This document shows, piece after piece, positions 42,252 through 53,100 of a stretch of DNA of 64,000 nt. The notes under the pieces are model-generated. The model saw nothing but the letters and a program-made list of their open reading frames with translations, had not been told where the DNA came from and made no database searches. Made by a program: the position numbers and the translations under genes. The DNA comes from Chara braunii. Taxonomy: Eukaryota > Streptophyta > Charophyceae > Charales > Characeae. The stretch is from contig BFEA01000254.1 in the NCBI GenBank assembly GCA_003427395.1, forward strand, positions 2,055,111-2,119,110, given 5' to 3'. Position 1 is the first letter of the stretch. Each line of letters starts with the position of its first letter.

Positions 42252-43886
42252 TCAGGAGGTCAAGTCCATAGCCCGTTGAAACGTAGCAGGCGCATTACAA
42301 ATCCCCATCGGGCACCGAACCCACTGCCATGTGCCTTCGAATAGCACGAAGGCCGTTTTCGGTCGATCCTCCTCCTTGACCAGGATATGATGAAAGCCAT
42401 GACGAATATCAAATTTACTAAAATAATTAGCACACCCAATCGCATTCAGCAAATCGTCAATCCGGGAAAGGGGATACACATCTTTGATCGTGATATCATT
42501 TAGTTTGCGATAATTGATGCAGATGTGAATCGACTCATTCTTCTTTGGTACTAACACTACTTGGAATGACCATGGCCCAATAGCGGGCTCGATCCATCCG
42601 TTAGCTTCAAACTCTCGAATTCGTTGGAGAGCTGTCTTTCGTTCCACCAAGGCGTATCTGTAGGGTTTACAGTGGATGGGAGGATGGTTTCCGGTTTGAA
42701 TTTCGTGTTGTATGACTAACGATAGTCCAATGTCTGTGTCAGTCACGCTAATCGCTCCCTGATATTCTTTTAAAATGTCTGCGATTAGGTGATGAATCTC
42801 ATCAAGTACGTAGTGGGGCACGTGCAACTCATACGATTGATTCCATTTTCGTACATCAATCTGTTTCGTACTTACCCGCTTAGTGGTTTCAGGCGGGGGT
42901 GCGAAAATAAACGAGTTATCCGATTGCCAAGAAAATACCATGACCATCATTTGCGCGTCCTGCTTTCGAATGACCACGTGTTCCTTCGGGGTTACTCCGT
43001 CGCGAATATCCTGCCATGACACGAGTTTTATTGCAATTTTGATCCCGAGTCCGTTAGATCCAGTTTCGAGGCGCTCGGGGGGTTCCAAAGAACTGGCTTC
43101 CGCTCCTAAGCGTAACAATCGTATTTCTTTTGCAGGTGGTAAAAGAGATCGGGGGAGGCTTGTGATGTCGCAGAAGTGTCTTTTGTCGTTGTAGCGTGCA
43201 AGGAGAGGAGAGATACCTTCGTACAGGGTTCGAGGGGGTTCCAAAGAATCGACCATCCGCGGGATCTGTACGAGAGGTTCTCCGAGAATCATCGCCTGCG
43301 TTCTTTGCAAGTTCCGACTAGTCCGGCTCAAAGGTTTCGCGCTGGCTCTTTGCGCAGGGTAACAGATGTGCTGCTGCGCCAATTCCAGGATTACTACATC
43401 ATCCTCGTCGCTGCTGTCTGCATCCTTCGATGATTGCTCATCGTCTACGGAGTTTTCCGAGGTGATCATATGGAGAGTTCCCGCCATTATCTGATAAACC
43501 CGCGGAGCTATGTTGGCGGTAGTTCGAAGGGTTAGTCTCATAGGTATGCCGTAGGGTTTTCCTCCCGTATTGCGGAGGATGATCGATCGTTTCTCGAAAT
43601 CCAGATTGACTCGCAAGGTCATTAGAGTGGGCAGGCCCAAGAGAACGTCGTAAGTGCTTACGTCCAAGACTACGACATCTCCTAGAGCATGCACCTTACC
43701 CAATCGAAAAGCAACATTAGTCATTCGTCCCACTGTTTTGATTTTTTCCTCATCCGCTGACGCGAGCTGATCTTTTTTTGTAAGCATGATCAGATATTTC
43801 CTTTTTCCTGCCTGTTCGACTACCCGTAGTGAGATGGCAGGACAGATGCTCTGGAATCGATGACGGCATTGTACGGGACTCCCCAT
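42252..43886 (-). pseudogene. Protease and N-terminal reverse transcriptase of gypsy element 2
   Basis: A 544-codon frame. Its first 110 residues hold the C-terminal half of a retropepsin (phrase TYDVLLGLPTLMTL); the catalytic loop lies in the neighbouring frame just upstream and reads D-S-R rather than D-S-G. A linker of about 270 residues follows with no recognised domain. The RT then starts with IHCKPYRYALVERKTALQRI, WSFQVVLVPKKN, INYRKLNDITIKDVYPLSRI, YFSKFDIRHGFHHI and MGICNAPATFQRAM. A one-base frameshift after AMDLTS leads to the YMDD part. A protease-RT linker this long suggests an additional domain or a divergent lineage. Confidence 0.9.
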
Positions 43887-44400
43887 ACTTAGATTTCACA
43901 TTTTGCAGATGTCCACGGAATCGCCTTAATGTGCAAGAAGTGATCATCTTTCTGGATCAATCCTAAGCGTATCGGGTCTGACGTGCCAGTGATGGGTACG
44001 TCTTGTGCTAGACTCTTTCCTTTCGTATTTGTTGTTCGAGCAAGGCTGAATCGCTTTCGATTTGCCTTGCAATGTTACAACATGCGTTCGTTGGCTTGTT
44101 TTGACATCAACAATAGATGACCGATTGGGAGAGGGATTCGATGATCTAATGCCCGAACGATGTTCAAGACATCTATTTCCCCGGTGACGAAAGTGGGTCC
44201 TCCCGTCTCCATTTCCCCTGGAGACGCTTTCCACTCCACCACTTCCCTATGTTTGGGTGCGGGCCTGATCGTTCTGATCATTCCCAGACGTGGGTAGCCA
44301 AGGTTTACGTACTGGTCCAACGGGATAAGTTCAGTAGCTTCTTCTGTTGTAGCCAACGTGCATCTGCCTCCTTCTATCTCTTCCATTAGCGCCCCTACTT
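43750..44400 (-). pseudogene. Gag-protease linker of gypsy element 2, broken
   Basis: Overlapping frames 44386-44075, 44234-43944 and 43947-43750 in different phases look like remnants of one coding stretch between nucleocapsid and protease. The phrase EELIPLDQYVNLGYPR-like and a short protease start (VIDSRASV in the frame shifted from the main one, about 43850) are the only clues. No domain other than the retropepsin start can be named. Confidence 0.5.
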
Positions 44401-44459
44401 GCCCTAGTCCGTACGCAATCGGGGCTGCTGCTACCGATGCAGCCCCGACTCGTGGTTGC

Positions 44460-45506
44460 GGGGGTCAATGGGGGCAATCTCAGGCTATGTGCCCTGGTTG
44501 ATGACACGTGTAACAAACGTTCAGGTTGCCAGCGGCTCCTTTGAGAGTGGGTATTGGGGCTGGCCCTTGCTGCATCGGGGCAACTTGTATCGCTATCGGT
44601 CGCATTGATCGCATCATTGCCTCTATTCGGGCATTGTGCTCCCGCTGTTCTTTCTTACTTTCCTGGATCAGATTGACTAGTGTCTTGGTCAGTTCTAATA
44701 AGGCGGTTGATTCATTCGATCGTGCGGGGTTTTCTGCCGGTGGTGGGGGCGCGGTCATCATAGGGATCGGCATGCTCGGGATCATATTCGCGTCTGGTCG
44801 TTTGGGGGTGATTTGTTCTAGATAGGTAACCGGGCCAGACACGAACCCCATATTTTCAAACTTATTTTGTAATGCGGCCAGCTCAGCTTTGGCTCTCGCC
44901 AGTTCGGACGAGTCTCCTTCCCTGGAATAATCCTCTCCCTCTAGGAAACTCGACGAACTTTCGTTTCATTTCTTCGGTGGCCGCCATGATCTGTTGCAGC
45001 GTGTGATTGATGGGGGAGAACTGTTTCCGCAGTTTTGTCCTCATTGCTCGGCTGTGAAGTCCATCAATAAACAGGTCCCTTCCTACCTGTTCGCCTCACT
45101 CAGCCTTTACAAACATTCGATAGAATCGATTTCGGTACTCGGTGACAGACTCGAGGGGGTTTTGAACTCGATTTTTAATCATGAAAAGGGTCTGTTTAGG
45201 GTGGATGTAATCGAATCGGTTCAGAAAATCTCGCTCGAATGTCGAAAGATCAACCCATACATAAGTGTTAAACCACTGATGAGCGTCTCCCCCCAACCGG
45301 GCGGGAATGTTTATTTGTGCTTCGTTGTCGTCGTACTGCTGAGCTCGAAGCGTGGCCAACCATGCTCCAACAAGGTGGTGAGCAGGATCGAACAAATAAA
45401 AGTCGGGTGGAGTCACGGGTACCCTCGCTCAGGGTACGGGTTGATTAGGATTTAACTGTTGATTGGGGTTTTGTTGTGGGTTCGGGTTCTGTTGATTGGC
45501 GTTCAT
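44460..45506 (-). pseudogene. gag of gypsy element 2
   Basis: ATG at 45506-45504 opens an asparagine/glutamine/proline-rich start; a TGA follows about 24 codons later near 45432. The same frame then encodes the capsid-like Retrotrans_gag region: AWLATLRAQQYDDNEAQINI, GDAHQWFNTYVWVD, FERDFLNRFDYIHPK, NPLESVTEYRNRFYRM. A second frame (44851-44480) has a proline-rich linker, a glutamate/lysine-rich helix and the start of a zinc knuckle CYTCHQPGHIA, where a stop falls just before the last D-C. The gene is therefore broken in at least three places. Confidence 0.85.
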
Positions 45507-45616
45507 GCTGGCTGCTCGTCGAGCCGCTGACCGGCTTCTTGTAACGACGGGGTCGCGTCGATGCGCGTTCCAGGGTCGAGGTCGTCCCCTGTTAGCCAGA
45601 TCGCTTCGATCTCAGT

Positions 45617-47023
45617 TGTTCCAGGGGCATAGGTGCAATGAGGCTAAGGGGCGGGTCGCTCTTAGGCTGAAGGCGGTAGATGTCGTGCAGCATAAGGCAG
45701 ATGGCATGCGCAGTGCATCTTGGGCCTTCCGATCCGCCCGTTCTAGTTACGGCGATTCGGGAGAGGTCCGTTCGTGAGGGTTGTGATTTCTATAGGTCGG
45801 ACCTCCAGGTGTGGACACGGGGCGATTGACGTCGAGCGTTCTGGTTAGGCTCTGTAATTCCAGAGGCTCGGTGGTTGTCGCGCCGTCTGCAATTTCGACA
45901 CGGCGTGTGGGGTCAATACGGGGGTATGGAATTCCACGGTACCACCGTGAGTTGGTGGTATGGGAGGAGGACATGGAAGGGAGGGAAATTGGTAGTGATA
46001 ACGATGAAGCCGGGGGATATGAAATATTGCGTGTTATAAGTAGTCGGGTAGTCTGGGCCCCTCAGATCGCTGGTTATGGCGCGGTGAAAGTCCCTGGCAC
46101 ACAGTCGGTCGTTCTCGGTTAGACAGGGGAATTTCGGGTTTCTCAAATTCCCCCGCAGCCTAAGCTGTTCTCCCTCGAGTCCCAGTATTCTCGGTACTCT
46201 GGGTCCTGCAATCTCTCCCAGTCCTCGATGTACGACATCTTATCATTCCAGCGAAAACGCTGTCATCGTCTGCGTGCAGGTTCTGCAGACACGCGTGTAG
46301 GCCTCGTCCCTTTCGGTCGGGTTTACACTTGTGTGCGCAAGACCTGTTCGCGACTATGCGTGCACCTGATCGTGCTTCATATGACAAGGGAGTTTCGGGT
46401 ATGGTTGCGAAAATCCTTGTCGGCTCAGATCCTCACAAGAGGGAAAATTCCACACTTATCCCGATACTCGAGGCGCCAAGTTCATCAGTGACCGCGAATC
46501 GTCCGCGTGTGGACACGTGTAGGCCGCGTTGCTCAGATCGCGCTTACACGTGCGCACACGAGATGTTCGATTGTACGGGGGCCTCTTGGCTGACTTTCGT
46601 GCAAAAGTGAGGTTTCAGTCCTACATGCAAAATCGCCACGTTGCATAGCCGCATAGATAATCACCCAATCATTTAATCATTCAGTGATCCCGCAAACAAT
46701 CATTTCCGATCATGCAAAATGACATTGCACACATCAGACACCGCAACAACATCAAACTCTTATCGTGACGACCGCAGATCAAAGTGACAAGCAACGATGA
46801 TGATTAGGCAGAAACGACAAGCATATCATTCCATCAGGACTTCGTCCATCCAATATACAAAAAAAAGGAAGGATTGAGACTGAATAAGACACCATACAAG
46901 GACCAACGTGGAGATAAAGATGTCGAAGGAAAATAGGGGCGAATTGCCCGAGCCGAAATCAAAACTTATGTACAAAAGCAAGGAAAGGACAAAGAAAATT
47001 ACAACTCTACGTCCACCCATCTC

Positions 47024-47084
<61 letters not shown>

Positions 47085-48129
47085 CTCCCGATGCGGACAG
47101 TCTGTCGTCACGCACCAACCCACGAAGTTGTCACCCCGCTTAGTCCTCGTGTGCCCGTCTGGTTTGCCCGCGCGCTACAGTCCGTCGTAGCCCCACGCGT
47201 CAACCCCGCACATTCGGCACCAGCTCGTCGGGTCGCCCAACTCCCACTCCAACTCACCTCTTACTTCGCTCGTGAGCCGACCCTCACTGATCGCGCCACC
47301 CCGAGCTTCCAGCAACTGCTTAAGAGAGCTATCTAATCGCGCAGCCGAAATTTATAGCGTGCATGCATGCGCGAAGAACACAGAATAGCAAGGACTTAGA
47401 AAGAGAGAAGGGGAGGGAGTGCCTATGTTCTGCACGGCCAGATCGTGGCGTGGGGGACGTAGCCACTCTCCACGCATCGATCCGATCATGCAGCCTGCGG
47501 GCCAACTAGACACAGCAAAGAAGAGAGAGGGCGGGAAAGACGAAGCTCAAGAAGAAAGATACAGTTACAAGGGCGCCCTGCCCAAAATTACAGTTACACG
47601 CAAGATTAAGGGCGCCTACTAATCAGAGCTCCGTTGCAGCCGCAAAGAGAAACGCGCGAGCAAAAAGCACCGCGCGGCAAAAGAAATTCCGAATACCTAA
47701 ATTCTTAAATTCCTACGTGAAAATGCAAAAAGAACTTTAATAAAGCACAAATCCTGAAAAGAAAGTCCAAAATTCCGAGAGCCATCGAGGGCTCGACAAG
47801 ATCCGAAAAAGAAATTCAAAAAGAAAGAAGCAAAACTCCCGTGCAATCACCACGCCGAAAACCCGACAGCAGAACAAGAAAGAAGCGGTGTCAACCATTA
47901 TTAATCGCGCCTCCGTCGGCGCGCCAGCCATTCAATCGATCATCCCGGGACTTGCCGAGCCCTGGCCCCAACCATCCGAAAAGAAGCGACGTAAAAAGAA
48001 GAACAAGCAAGGACACCGATACAATTTTCCCATTGGATCCCATCTCCCATAATTCGCCCAACCTTCCCAGCTTAGGACCCCTCATTGTCATCGCGCAGAA
48101 AATCGCGCGGAATAGGAATTGGTTTGTCA
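45617..48129 (-). repeat. 5' LTR of gypsy element 2
   Basis: Direct copy of 31822-34297 with scattered differences. Its (CT)n tract at about 47028-47083 is over 50 bases long, much longer than in the other LTR. In minus orientation it begins TGAC at 48129 and precedes the gag leader. A TGGCTAACAGGGGAC phrase at about 45598-45584 on the minus strand could be the primer-binding site, but I cannot assign the tRNA. Confidence 0.88.
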
Positions 48130-48716
48130 AATGGGAGTCTTGGGGTTCTTTTTTTCCTTTTTCCTTTCTTTCTTTAAAAGCTCAGGGTGTTGTGGAGGCG
48201 GGTTACTAGGCATACATTGATCGCCAGGGCCGGTCAGCCATGGTCGTCCCGAAGGAACAAGGCTACCTTCCCATCCCATCCTCACGTCAATACTCCTAGC
48301 GCACCCCCTATCTCTACTATCCTACCTCAGTGTGACCAGCACTCAGGACCATTGCCCCTATCGAGGGGAACTTGGACCGAACAGCAGTGACAGGCACCAG
48401 GGCTAGCCATGACCCAGCCCTGGTAGCAGCGGAATCGAACGAGCCTCGTCGCACGGGAACTTCGGACGCCAGGCCCAAGCAATCTCCTACTAGCCCCTAA
48501 GTTGACCAACTGGTAACTCACGCCCTCTACTCGCCCACCAGGGCCACCACAGTCCTAGTTCATTTTAAGGCGGGGTACTTGTCCTAGAAACGCCTATCAG
48601 ACCAACCAGTGACTTGGGGTTCTGAGCATTCCAAAAGAGGTCAGTAGTCATTCATAGTTTTTCAACCTCTGCTACAATTCTCTTGAATTTCTTCAATAGT
48701 TCTCAGATTGATTCTC

Positions 48717-48850
48717 AGCCGAAGACGGGTAATGACCAAGGCATCTCAAATGACTTGTGTAACTCTATATGGGACGCTGGGCCCGGTTCCCAGCACGTGC
48801 TGCTCCCCACGAATAGACTGGAGCATTTGTTCCCCCCCCAAAAAAAAAAA
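48717..48850 (+). mobile_element. Retroposon 3' terminal module, + orientation copy
   Basis: GAAGACGGGTAATGACC and GGCATCTCAAA are followed by TATGGGACGCTGGGCCCG, CAGCACGTGCTGCTCCCCAC, AATAGACTGGAGC and an A run after a short C run (48832-48851). This is the same 3' end as at 40312-40570. The upstream body to 48130 is GC-rich and repetitive but not alignable by eye over its whole length, so the 5' extent is unknown. Confidence 0.75.
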
Positions 48851-48963
48851 TTCAAAAATCGGTGCCTCGCTTGTAATTTCTTGCAGCTGTTGATTCGGTC
48901 GCACGCTGGCTCGCTTTCCCCTCGCAAGAGAGACGTAGGTAGACGGATGCCCACCCACAGAGG

Positions 48964-49260
48964 TAGGGCCTCGCCACACCACTCTCAAAATGTGAAAAAG
49001 ACAAATTTGGCGGGCGCATCTGGCCATGTTCTAGGGGCAAGTGCATTCTCATTTTGCATATTTCGAGTGGTGTGGCGATGCCGTAGATAAATGAAGAGGC
49101 CCAGGTAAGCGTATGATCGATAGACAACACTGAGGGCCTCGGCGCACTGCTCACCTAATGCACGAAGAGCAAAAAATATGGCAGTCTGTACTTTTTGAAG
49201 CGGAAGATTCATTCTCATTTTGCACATTTGGTTTGTACTCTCATTTGGACCATTTCTCGA
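48964..49260. mobile_element. MITE pair of the GGGCCTCGCCACACC family
   Basis: 48967 reads GGGCCTCGCCACACCACT and 49068 reads GAGTGGTGTGGCGATGCC, an inverted pair about 100 bp apart with an internal CATTCTCATTTTGCATATTT phrase. A second, altered copy follows (49139 GCCTCGGCGCACTGCTCACC to about 49240 TTTGCACATTTGG). Neither has a coding frame. Confidence 0.65.
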
Positions 49261-49416
49261 TTTATGCGTGTCATCCTTGCGCAGGGGCGATGCTAATCTT
49301 CTCTCTCTGTATCGTTCCAATTTTAACGGATGTCCCGAAGGACTTTGTACTTCCATTTTGAAGTGGAAGATTCATTCTCATTTTGCACATTGGGTAACTC
49401 TGTGTGTGCAATATAA

Positions 49417-49518
49417 GGGCATACTAACACTAGCACTTTTTTACTTGTTTCTGGACGGAATTGCGGCCAGATGCATACGGTCTGATGCATTCTGCGAAGT
49501 GCTAGTGGGAGTATACCC
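49417..49518. mobile_element. 102-bp Tourist-like MITE with TAA target duplication
   Basis: Starts GGGCATACTAACACTAGCAC and ends GTGCTAGTGGGAGTATACCC, inverted copies of about 20 bp. TAA flanks both sides (49414-49416 and 49519-49521). Short inverted ends starting GGG with a 3-bp TWA duplication are the hallmark of PIF/Harbinger non-autonomous elements. Its ends match 30821-31060. It lies about 0.6 kb upstream of the transporter gene. Confidence 0.8.
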
Positions 49519-50134
49519 TAAGGCGTAGGGGGGGGAAGGGGGACAGAGAGAGGGAGAGTATATATTTGTTTATTGACACCAAGACTCATTTCGCACATTT
49601 GGTAAGGGCGAACTTCACACCAGCCACTCGAAATCCCAGAGTCGCAAAATCACCGGCCAGATCCAGTCCTCCTCAAAATCACCGGCCAGAAGAGGGAGAG
49701 AGAAAGGGAGAGTATTGCTTTGTTGTCACTAAGACCAACTAAGCGTGGGGGGTCCGGAGGGGACAGTGCCTGAGCGTTATCGTTGCGCAGAGGGAAAGAG
49801 CCGACCGCTGAGTTTTTCTGTAGAGATGGATGACTTAGCTTGACATCTGATGGCACGGGACAGAGAGGACGAGCTTGAGGAGGGGGAGGAGGAGGGGAGG
49901 GAGGGCACGGGGACGGAAGGGGAGGTGGCGGGACGGGGAAGGGGGGGGGGGATTCTGGTAGTTCGTTCCCCCCGTGTCGTTTTGCGCAGCAGGTGTGCTG
50001 CCGTCCAGCGTGCCGGGTGAAAACGATGTCGTCGGTCGTTGACTACTGGTAGCCTGCGGTAGGCGCGCTACGAAGGCATAGCCACGACAGACGGGCAGAG
50101 AATCGATTGCACTGCCAGAAGGAAGGTGATCAAA
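49519..50134 (+). promoter_or_regulatory. Upstream region of the HKT/TRK-type gene
   Basis: This interval separates the nearest MITE from the start codon. It holds GA-rich runs, a TATATATTTG word at 49559-49568 and a second GGGAGAGTATTG word near 49707 that is part of a short direct duplication (AAAATCACCGGCCAGA at about 49645 and 49675). A G run lies at 49939-49950. Either A/T word could be a core promoter element, but the distance to the start codon (over 400 bp) is long and no transcript evidence is available. An in-frame stop at 50060-50062 closes the coding frame upstream. Confidence 0.3.
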
Positions 50135-53100
50135 ATGGCTATGTCTAGAGGAGGAGTCGCAGAAGAAGAAGAAGAAGAAGAAGGGCCAACAACAGCTGCG
50201 CTATCAGAAGCGACGGCAGGAGCGGCAGCAGGAGGAAGAGATGGCAGAGGCGATTCGATTCATCGGTTTCGGCAGGAGGAAGAGATGGCAGAGGCAACGA
50301 CTGGAAGAACAGGCAGAGGCAGAGTCCGAGGAGGAGATCTTTTGCACTCAGATCCAGCTCCGGCTGTTGATCGGACGGTTGGCTCTGATCCCGGCGAGCC
50401 GACGGTCCTTGAAAATGACGAGGAACGGTGTAGAGAGCAGAGGATGGATTCGGACTCCGCCTTTTCAATTGGGAAGAGGCTTAAGATCGTATCGTCTTTT
50501 TTCAAGGAGTTATGGGCCTTATGGCCGACCAAGACGAAGACGGTGTCTGCTGAAGCTGCAGATGAACGGTCGACAGAGCAGAGAACGGATTCCGCCTCAG
50601 GGTCTCCAATCGGGAAGAGCGTATCGTCGGTTTTCAAGGAGTTATGGCGGCGTGATTTGTCGATTCGCAGGAATCTGATTTGCCCTGCAACTTCAGAGCG
50701 AAGGTCAGCAAGAGAGACGAGAATTGACTGGCTCGATCCTATTAGGAAGAGCGTCGTTTTGTCGTTAATGAGAAAGTTATGGGCGCGTGTTTTGTCGATT
50801 ACCGAGCGTGTGTCTCGGCCTCTGCGCGACAATGTGTCATTCTTTCGCCTACACGTTGCCTATTTTGTAAGCTTGATCCTGGTGGGGTCGTTGCTCCTGT
50901 GGGCCATACCCGTACGCCGGCAGAACATGCTGCCTGTTCCCAAGCGTCGGATGGATTTCATCGATGCTGTATTTTTTGCGGCATCAGCCGCGTGTGTCAC
51001 GGGTTTAATCACGTTGGATATGAGCGTCTTCAGGACCGGGCAGTTAGTCGTTTTGATGTTGTTGTCAGCACTCGGTGGGGGGGTGTTCACATCCCTGGGT
51101 CCGGTGTTGGTGCGGCGACACTATTTCCGTCTTAAGCTGAGAGAGACTGAAGAGATGGAGAAGGCAGCGAACGCGGGGCAAAGGTCTGAGCAGCATCAGC
51201 AGCGGCTGAAGCAGGAAGATCGACAGACAGACACTCATGGGAACGATGGAGAACAGGCGCATATGGGAGACCCTGCGCGGTCGTCTTGCTCCTCAGGCGG
51301 CGTTTCCCAGGCAGGAGGAGGAGGAGGAGGAGGAGAAGCCGGCCGGGACTCGACCCTGACGGTTGATGAAACCCAGGCAGAGGATGTAGGAGAGAAAGTA
51401 GTTGTAGTCATAGCAGGAGCCGCAGGAGCACCAGAAGCATCGACAGGAGGAGGTGGAGGAGGAGGAGGAGGAGGAGGAGCAGCAGCCGGAGGAGGGAAGG
51501 TCCACAAGGAAGACACCATGACGGTACGGGATGATAGACAGGCATCTTTTCAGAGAAGAGGCAGACGAAGAGGAGGCGAAGAATCGTCTACGGAGGCCGA
51601 CTGGGATGGAGGCGGCATGAGAGGAGGAGGCCAGCATCAAAGATTTCCTAGCCTCACTTGGAGTGCCGGTGCGGCTTACAAACCAGTGCCACGCGAGATG
51701 GTCGGTGACGCTCGGGACAAATGGCGAGTGGTACCTACCGGTAGTGGAGAAGGAGCAGGAGGAGGAGGAGGAAGAAGTGGTGTTAGCGGTAGTGGTGGTA
51801 GGCCGGTGGTTACGCCGTCTGGTGGTCGTGCGCGGGATAGGGAAAACACCCGTGATTCACTGGGCTTGCCGCTTTCGTCGGCCCGCGAGGACCTCGATAA
51901 TGACGATGACGACAACACGGAGTTCTACCTCGTGGACTATCACAAGATCAGATCCGTTGAGTACCTTGCGCTGGCCGAACTTAGTAAGCTGGTGCCTTTG
52001 TACTACGGCGTGTGCATCTTCGTGGGCTCGATTATCATGACTATGGTGTTGGCCACGTCGCCAACAGACAAAGCGATTGTTGAAAGGACCGGGGCCAACC
52101 TGTACTTCTTCTCCCTTTTCCACTCCTTCATGGCCTTTTGTAACGCTGGATTGTCTATCAATCCGGCGAACTTCCTGCCTTTCTACAAATCGATGGGCGT
52201 TCTCGTCGTCGCCGCCACTCTGATTCTCCTTGGCAACACGCTTTATGCCCCCACGATGCGCGGCATCATACTTCTGCTCCATCGCTTCTCCAAGAAGAAG
52301 AAGCGCGTGTACGAGTACCTGCTGGACCATCCGCGAAAGTGTTTCACCCATCTCTTCCCCGGCCCGCAGACGAAATGGCTGCTCATCGCCGTGATCGGGA
52401 TCAATGCCGTGCAGTCTGTGTCTTTCTATGTTCTCGACTGGGAGAGTAAAGGGTTCGCGGAGATGAGCACGTTCGACAAACTCGCTAACGGCCTGTTTCA
52501 GTCGATAAGCACGCGGCACGCTGGCTTCCAGACGGTGGTCATACCGTTGCTCAATCCCGCGATGGTCGTGTTGTACACCGGCTTCATGTACGCGGCCGTC
52601 TATCCCGTCTTTTTGGCACGTCAGCAATCTCGCGCGCCGCAAGAAGCGTACCATGACGCAGACATCGGGATCCCGATCGTCGACTGGGAGTCGGAGCTCG
52701 TGGCGAACAGCGTGAAGTGGCAGGCGGCGGGACTGCTCGGGCAAGACGCCTTCCTGCTGTTCGTTGCTACCTTCCTGATCTGCGTGATTGAAGCATGGAA
52801 AATCAGGACAGACGTCAACTTTGCGATCATGAACATCATCTTCGAAGTGGTAAGCGCGTTCGGCAACGTAGGAGTCACCACTGGCATTTGTTTTCCGGTA
52901 GATGGGAACGATCTGCAATCGGGCTGTAACTCGAGTTCGCCCAATTACAGTCTGTCTGGAGCGTTCCATCCCTTGTCCAAAGCCATTATCGTGTTTGTCA
53001 TGTTGTTGGGTAGACATAGAGGATTGCCGCACAACATAGATTCAGCCATACGCATTCCCAAGAAGGCGTTATTTAGGCGACAGACCGCTACGCTGCCGGC

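Larger units (their letters stand above)
31822..48129 (-). mobile_element. Ty3/gypsy LTR retrotransposon 2, large, minus strand, dead
   Basis: Two direct repeats of about 2.5 kb (about 31822-34297 and 45617-48129) enclose minus-strand gag, protease, RT, RNase H and integrase in gypsy order, followed by further frames of unknown function. Without the nested 2984-bp retroposon (37587-40570) the element is about 13.3 kb. Read on the minus strand, both LTRs begin TGAC. The other boundary and the target duplication could not be fixed to the base. Frameshifts and stops occur throughout, and each LTR has private substitutions and indels, so the insertion is old. Confidence 0.9.

Noticed and set aside
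50126-50134. GTG at 50126 as start of the transporter
   Set aside because: A eukaryotic gene would start at the ATG at 50135, which has A at -3 and G at +4; the GTG adds only three codons.
51857-53032. 391-codon frame antisense to the transporter
   Set aside because: Shadow of the transporter's codon bias; no motif, and the sense strand has clear homology and a good start codon.
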